From the NCBI GenBank assembly GCA_021817875.1, contig JAKAFQ010000020.1, positions 1 through 17,948 of the forward strand: 17,948 bases of DNA, in the 5' to 3' direction. The DNA is from Pseudomonadota bacterium (lineage in GTDB: Bacteria > Pseudomonadota > Gammaproteobacteria > Steroidobacterales > Steroidobacteraceae). Positions 15,164 through 17,948 of the stretch are shown here, piece by piece. Numbering within the stretch: the first letter of the stretch is position 1; each line of letters opens with the position of its first letter. The translations under genes were made by a program, and so were the position numbers. The notes beneath the pieces are model-generated. The model was not told where the DNA came from and ran no database searches. It saw only the letters and a program-made list of their open reading frames with translations.

Positions 15164-15400
15164 GGGCGGGCCGAGATGCCGCGCGTCGCATTCGTCAGGG
15201 GCGCGGCGGGTGCTCGCGGAGCCGATCGCCGGGATCGGCGCGCAGTGCGACTGATGATCTGGCTCGCAGTTGAGCCCGCGCCGTGGAGTCTCATTCGACG
15301 TGAGGCTCGAGCCCGCGCTCGCTCGGCCGCGGCCGCAGCGTTGCTGGAGCGCGAATCCGTTGCGGTCCGCAGTGCGGGACGGCACGTTTCGCGAGTGCCC

Positions 15401-15416
15401 TGGCCCGGCGGCTGCT
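15401..15416 (+). promoter_or_regulatory. Second, weaker sigma54-like element upstream of acoX
   Basis: TGGCCCGGCGGCTGCT keeps GG and GC at the right 10-base spacing, with C in place of A at position 5 and C in place of T at position 12. It would start transcription near 15427 and provide a leader of about 74 bases for acoX. Confidence 0.35.
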
Positions 15417-15472
15417 CCGCATCGGAGCGGGTGCGCGCAGCCGGCGTAATCGCAATGCAGGGCTCATCCGCG

Positions 15473-15488
15473 TGGCATGCATATTGCA
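15473..15488 (+). promoter_or_regulatory. Sigma54 (-24/-12) promoter of the acoXAB operon
   Basis: TGGCATGCATATTGCA matches the sigma54 consensus at all but one position, with correct GG/GC spacing. The predicted start is near 15499, only about two bases before the acoX ATG at 15501. The ATG at 15477 lies inside the element and so cannot be the start for this transcript. Confidence 0.88.
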
Positions 15489-15500
15489 AAAGCCCCCGGC

Positions 15501-16562
15501 ATGTCGTGCGAAGCGAATGTTCAGAACTGCTGCGTCGGAATCATTGCGAATCCAATGTCCGCGCGGGATATCCGCCGGATCGTCACAAACGCAAGTAATT
15601 TGCAGACATCGGAGCGAGTCAGCATCGTCCTGCGGCTGCTCTCGACGCTGCGCACCCTGGGCGTGCCTCGCGTGCTGATGATGCCGGACAACTCAGGCCT
15701 CGCCGGGATGCTGATACGCGCCATGGGCCGTCAGCAGGGTGGGGAGTGCAGATTCCCGGTGGTCGAATTCATCGACATGCCGGTCACATCGACCGTGACC
15801 GATACGTTTCTCGCGGCCCGTGCCCTGCAGACGCGCGGCGTGCGTGCCATCATCGTGCTCGGGGGCGATGGCACTCATCGCGCCGTGGTGCGGGAGCTCC
15901 ACGACGGCGTGCGGCACGGGCTGCCGAAAGTCCCCATTGCCGGCATATCGACCGGCACCAATAACGCCTTTCCCGAGATGCGCGAGCCGACCGTGACGGC
16001 CCTCGCGGTCGGCGCGTACGCGGTCGGGCGGCTGAATGACCGTCAGGCACTGCGCAGAAACAAGCTCCTGGAAGTGCAGATCAGCACTGAGCGGCGCGAC
16101 ATCGCCATCGTCGATGCCGTCGTCGCCACGGAGCGGTTTGTCGGCGCCAAAGCGCTGTGGCAGCCGCAGAGCATCAAGGTCGCCTATCTGACCTTCGCCG
16201 AGCCGTGGGCGATCGGGCTGTCCGCCATCGGTGGTCTGCTGCACCCCGTTGGACGGACGGATGCGGGTGGGCTGATGGTGTATCTCGGTCAGAACGAACA
16301 GGAATGCCGGATGCACCTGCAGGCGCCGATCGCCCCGGGTCTGGTGTCCGTCTTCGGAATCGCACGCTGGGCGACGATGACCAGGGACATCAATTATCCG
16401 GTGGCAGCGGACGCGGGAGTCATCGCCCTGGACGGTGAGCGCGAGATGATCTTCGACAGAGAAGACGAAGTTCAGGTGACGCTTCGAGAAGGGGCGTTTC
16501 TCACCGTCGACGTGGAACGTGTCATGAGCGCCGCGGCTCGTCACGGTCTCTTCGTGCACTAG
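15501..16562 (+). CDS. acoX: Acetoin catabolism protein AcoX (NAD-kinase-like fold)
   Basis: AcoX is the first gene of many acetoin operons. Its precise role is unproven, and its fold is that of the ATP-NAD kinase/diacylglycerol kinase group. The protein has V-G-I-I-A-N-P-M-S-A-R-D-I-R near the N-terminus, G-G-D-G-T at residues 121-125, and G-I-S-T-G-T-N-N-A-F-P, all typical of AcoX. I start at ATG 15501 (353 residues) because the other upstream ATG (15477) is inside the sigma54 promoter, and a later ATG at 15555 would remove the conserved first strand. No ribosome site precedes 15501. The stop is followed by acoA after 34 bases. Confidence 0.88.
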   Translation: MSCEANVQNCCVGIIANPMSARDIRRIVTNASNLQTSERVSIVLRLLSTLRTLGVPRVLMMPDNSGLAGMLIRAMGRQQGGECRFPVVEFIDMPVTSTVTDTFLAARALQTRGVRAIIVLGGDGTHRAVVRELHDGVRHGLPKVPIAGISTGTNNAFPEMREPTVTALAVGAYAVGRLNDRQALRRNKLLEVQISTERRDIAIVDAVVATERFVGAKALWQPQSIKVAYLTFAEPWAIGLSAIGGLLHPVGRTDAGGLMVYLGQNEQECRMHLQAPIAPGLVSVFGIARWATMTRDINYPVAADAGVIALDGEREMIFDREDEVQVTLREGAFLTVDVERVMSAAARHGLFVH

Positions 16563-16596
16563 ATTTTAACTGTTGCAACGAACGGAGCATTCAAGT

Positions 16597-17583
16597 ATGA
16601 CTGGACAAAACCCATTTCCGCTGTCACGCGCCGATCTGCTCAAGTGTTATCGGCGGATGCTGACCATCCGCGAGTTCGAAGAGCGGCTGCATGTCGAGTT
16701 CAGTCGGGGCGACATCCCCGGCTTCGTGCATCTGTATGCCGGCGAGGAGGCATCGGCTGCGGCGATCATGTGGCATCTGAACGAGGAAGATCGGATCGCC
16801 AGCACGCATCGCGGTCACGGCCATTGCATCGCCAAGGGCGTCGACGTGATCGGCATGATGAAGGAGATCTACGGGCGCATCGGTGGCACCTGCAACGGCA
16901 AGGGCGGCTCGATGCACATCGCGGACCTCAGCAAGGGCATGATGGGCGCCAATGGGATCGTCGGGGCCGGGGCGCCGCTCGCGTGCGGCGCGGCGCTTGC
17001 GGCGAAGCAGCTCGGTAAACGCAATGTGGCGATCAGTTTCGTCGGCGACGGTGGATCGAACCAGGGCACGTTCCTCGAGAGTCTGAACCTTGCGGCGGTC
17101 TGGAATCTGCCGATCGTCTTCGTGGTGGAGAACAACGGCTACGCCGAGGCGACTTCGCGCAATTACGCGACTGCAGCGGACAGCTACGTCGACCGGGCCG
17201 CGGGCTTCGGCCTGCCGGGCATCACGGTCGACGGCACCGATTTCTTTGCCATCTACGAAGCGGCGGGCGAGTTGATCAAGCGCGCCCGCGAGGGTGGTGG
17301 TCCGGCGCTGCTCGAGTGCAAAATGGTGCGCTTCTACGGTCACTTCGAGGGCGACGCCCAGACGTATCGCGCGCCTGGGGAACTCGACGACATCCGCGCC
17401 AACCAGGACTGCATCAAGAAATTCAGCAAGCAGGTCGTGGGCGCAGGGGTGATCACGGAAAACGAGCTGCATGCGATTGATCGCGAAGTGCGGGAGCTGA
17501 TCCAGTCGGCGGTGGAGGAAGCCAAGGCCGCGCCGCTGCCTGGCGCGAAGGACCTTACGACCGACGTGTACGTATCCTACTGA
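16597..17583 (+). CDS. acoA: Acetoin dehydrogenase E1 component, alpha subunit (thiamine diphosphate dependent)
   Basis: AcoA and AcoB form the E1 that cleaves acetoin, releasing acetaldehyde and passing the remaining acetyl unit towards CoA through an E2. The 328-residue protein has the thiamine diphosphate motif G-D-G (150-152) to N-N (179-180), preceded by H-R-G-H-G-H and G-G-S-M-H, and the E1-alpha signature Y-A-E-A-T-S. The ATG at 16597 is supported by GGAG at 16584-16587. A TTG at 16573 in the same frame has no ribosome site. A related 2-oxoacid or other dehydrogenase E1 is possible on sequence alone. Adjacency to acoX and an AcoR gene makes acetoin most likely. Confidence 0.92.
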   Translation: MTGQNPFPLSRADLLKCYRRMLTIREFEERLHVEFSRGDIPGFVHLYAGEEASAAAIMWHLNEEDRIASTHRGHGHCIAKGVDVIGMMKEIYGRIGGTCNGKGGSMHIADLSKGMMGANGIVGAGAPLACGAALAAKQLGKRNVAISFVGDGGSNQGTFLESLNLAAVWNLPIVFVVENNGYAEATSRNYATAADSYVDRAAGFGLPGITVDGTDFFAIYEAAGELIKRAREGGGPALLECKMVRFYGHFEGDAQTYRAPGELDDIRANQDCIKKFSKQVVGAGVITENELHAIDREVRELIQSAVEEAKAAPLPGAKDLTTDVYVSY

Positions 17584-17622
17584 CAGCTACCGAACAGAGC
17601 GAAATCTCAAGAGGAACTTCTC

Positions 17623-17948
17623 ATGGCGCGAAAAATTAGCATGAAAACGGCCGTCAATGAGGCGTTGGATCAAGCGATGGCGCAGGATCCGACCGTCATT
17701 GTCATGGGCGAAGACGTCGTCGGGGGAGCCGGCGGAGACGGCGAACAGGACGCGTGGGGCGGAGTGCTGGGTGTCACCAAGGGCCTGTATGCGAAGCACG
17801 GCAAGCAGCTGCTGGATACGCCGATATCCGAGAGCGCATACATCGGCGCCGCGGTCGGCGCGGCAACCTGCGGCCTGCGGCCGGTCGCGGAACTGATGTT
17901 CATCGACTTCATGGGCGTGTGTTTCGACCAGATCTACAACCAAGCGGC
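17623..17948 (+). CDS. acoB: Acetoin dehydrogenase E1 component, beta subunit (3' end outside window)
   Basis: The first 108 codons are present. They begin with MARKISMKTAVNEALDQAMA, then V-M-G-E-D-V, then G-V-T-K-G-L and D-T-P-I-S-E-S-A-Y-I-G-A-A-V-G-A-A, the usual start of the E1 beta subunits of this dehydrogenase family. GAGGA at 17611-17615, seven bases before the ATG, supports the start. It follows acoA by 39 bases and continues beyond the right edge, where an E2 gene would be expected. Confidence 0.92.
   Translation, partial: MARKISMKTAVNEALDQAMAQDPTVIVMGEDVVGGAGGDGEQDAWGGVLGVTKGLYAKHGKQLLDTPISESAYIGAAVGAATCGLRPVAELMFIDFMGVCFDQIYNQA

Larger units (their letters stand above)
14649..15500. 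other. 852-base regulatory region between acoR and acoX
   Basis: No supportable gene. Long frames here are low in recognisable structure. Seen elements are a GGCACG/CGTGCC inverted repeat (14711-14725) in the acoR leader, an AT-richer patch at 14730-14820 likely to hold the acoR promoter, a perfect 10-base-arm hairpin (14983-15012), a cluster of CTGCGAC/GTCGCAG half-sites (15097-15163), a GCCGATC/GATCGGC repeat (15221-15239) and two sigma54-like elements (15401-15416, 15473-15488). Confidence 0.7.

Noticed and set aside
14810..15385. Open frames on both strands in the acoR-acoX gap (up to 191 codons)
   Set aside because: Composition is Arg/Ser/Ala-rich with no recognisable domain or good ribosome site, and the frames cover the activator half-sites. 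A decayed gene cannot be excluded.
15477..15500. Upstream ATG extending acoX by eight codons
   Set aside because: This ATG lies inside the sigma54 -24/-12 element and would be absent from the transcript made from it.

Overview
The window is a GC-rich proteobacterial chromosome segment. The order miaA-hfq-hflX-purA at the left end points to a gammaproteobacterium. The exact lineage cannot be read from the sequence.

Layout. Positions 1-3413 (+ strand) hold a housekeeping block: the 3' end of miaA, then hfq, hflX and purA. purA converges on and overlaps the end of an M48 membrane protease gene (3394-4638, -). Next come three minus-strand units. The first is an AldB/ExaC-type acetaldehyde dehydrogenase followed by a small DUF779 protein (6776 down to 4698). 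The second is a TonB-dependent outer-membrane receptor (6993-9146). The third is an acetate-CoA ligase of the Acs family (9332-11401). A plus-strand gene for a cysteine-patterned lipoprotein (12025-12624) converges on an AcoR-type sigma54 activator (12642-14648, -). After about 850 bases of regulatory-looking DNA, the plus-strand acetoin operon acoX-acoA-acoB begins at 15501 and runs off the right end inside acoB.

How the genes fit together. AcoA/AcoB (with an E2 presumably outside the window) would cleave acetoin into acetyl-CoA and acetaldehyde. The aldehyde dehydrogenase would oxidise acetaldehyde to acetate, and Acs would activate acetate to acetyl-CoA. This gives a complete C4-to-C2 route at one locus.

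The main discovery is that acoX, the aldehyde dehydrogenase gene and the acs gene are each preceded by a sigma54 (-24/-12) element of the same form, TGGCATG-N4-TTGC(A/T), in the correct orientation. The AcoR-type activator is encoded between them. An array of CTGCGAC/GTCGCAG half-sites, including a perfect dyad, lies upstream of acoX as a candidate activator site. The sequence therefore suggests one AcoR/sigma54 regulon covering all three enzymatic steps. Other points of interest are a nearly leaderless acoX transcript, a roughly 400-base acs leader, and a lipoprotein with a regular six-cysteine C-terminus.
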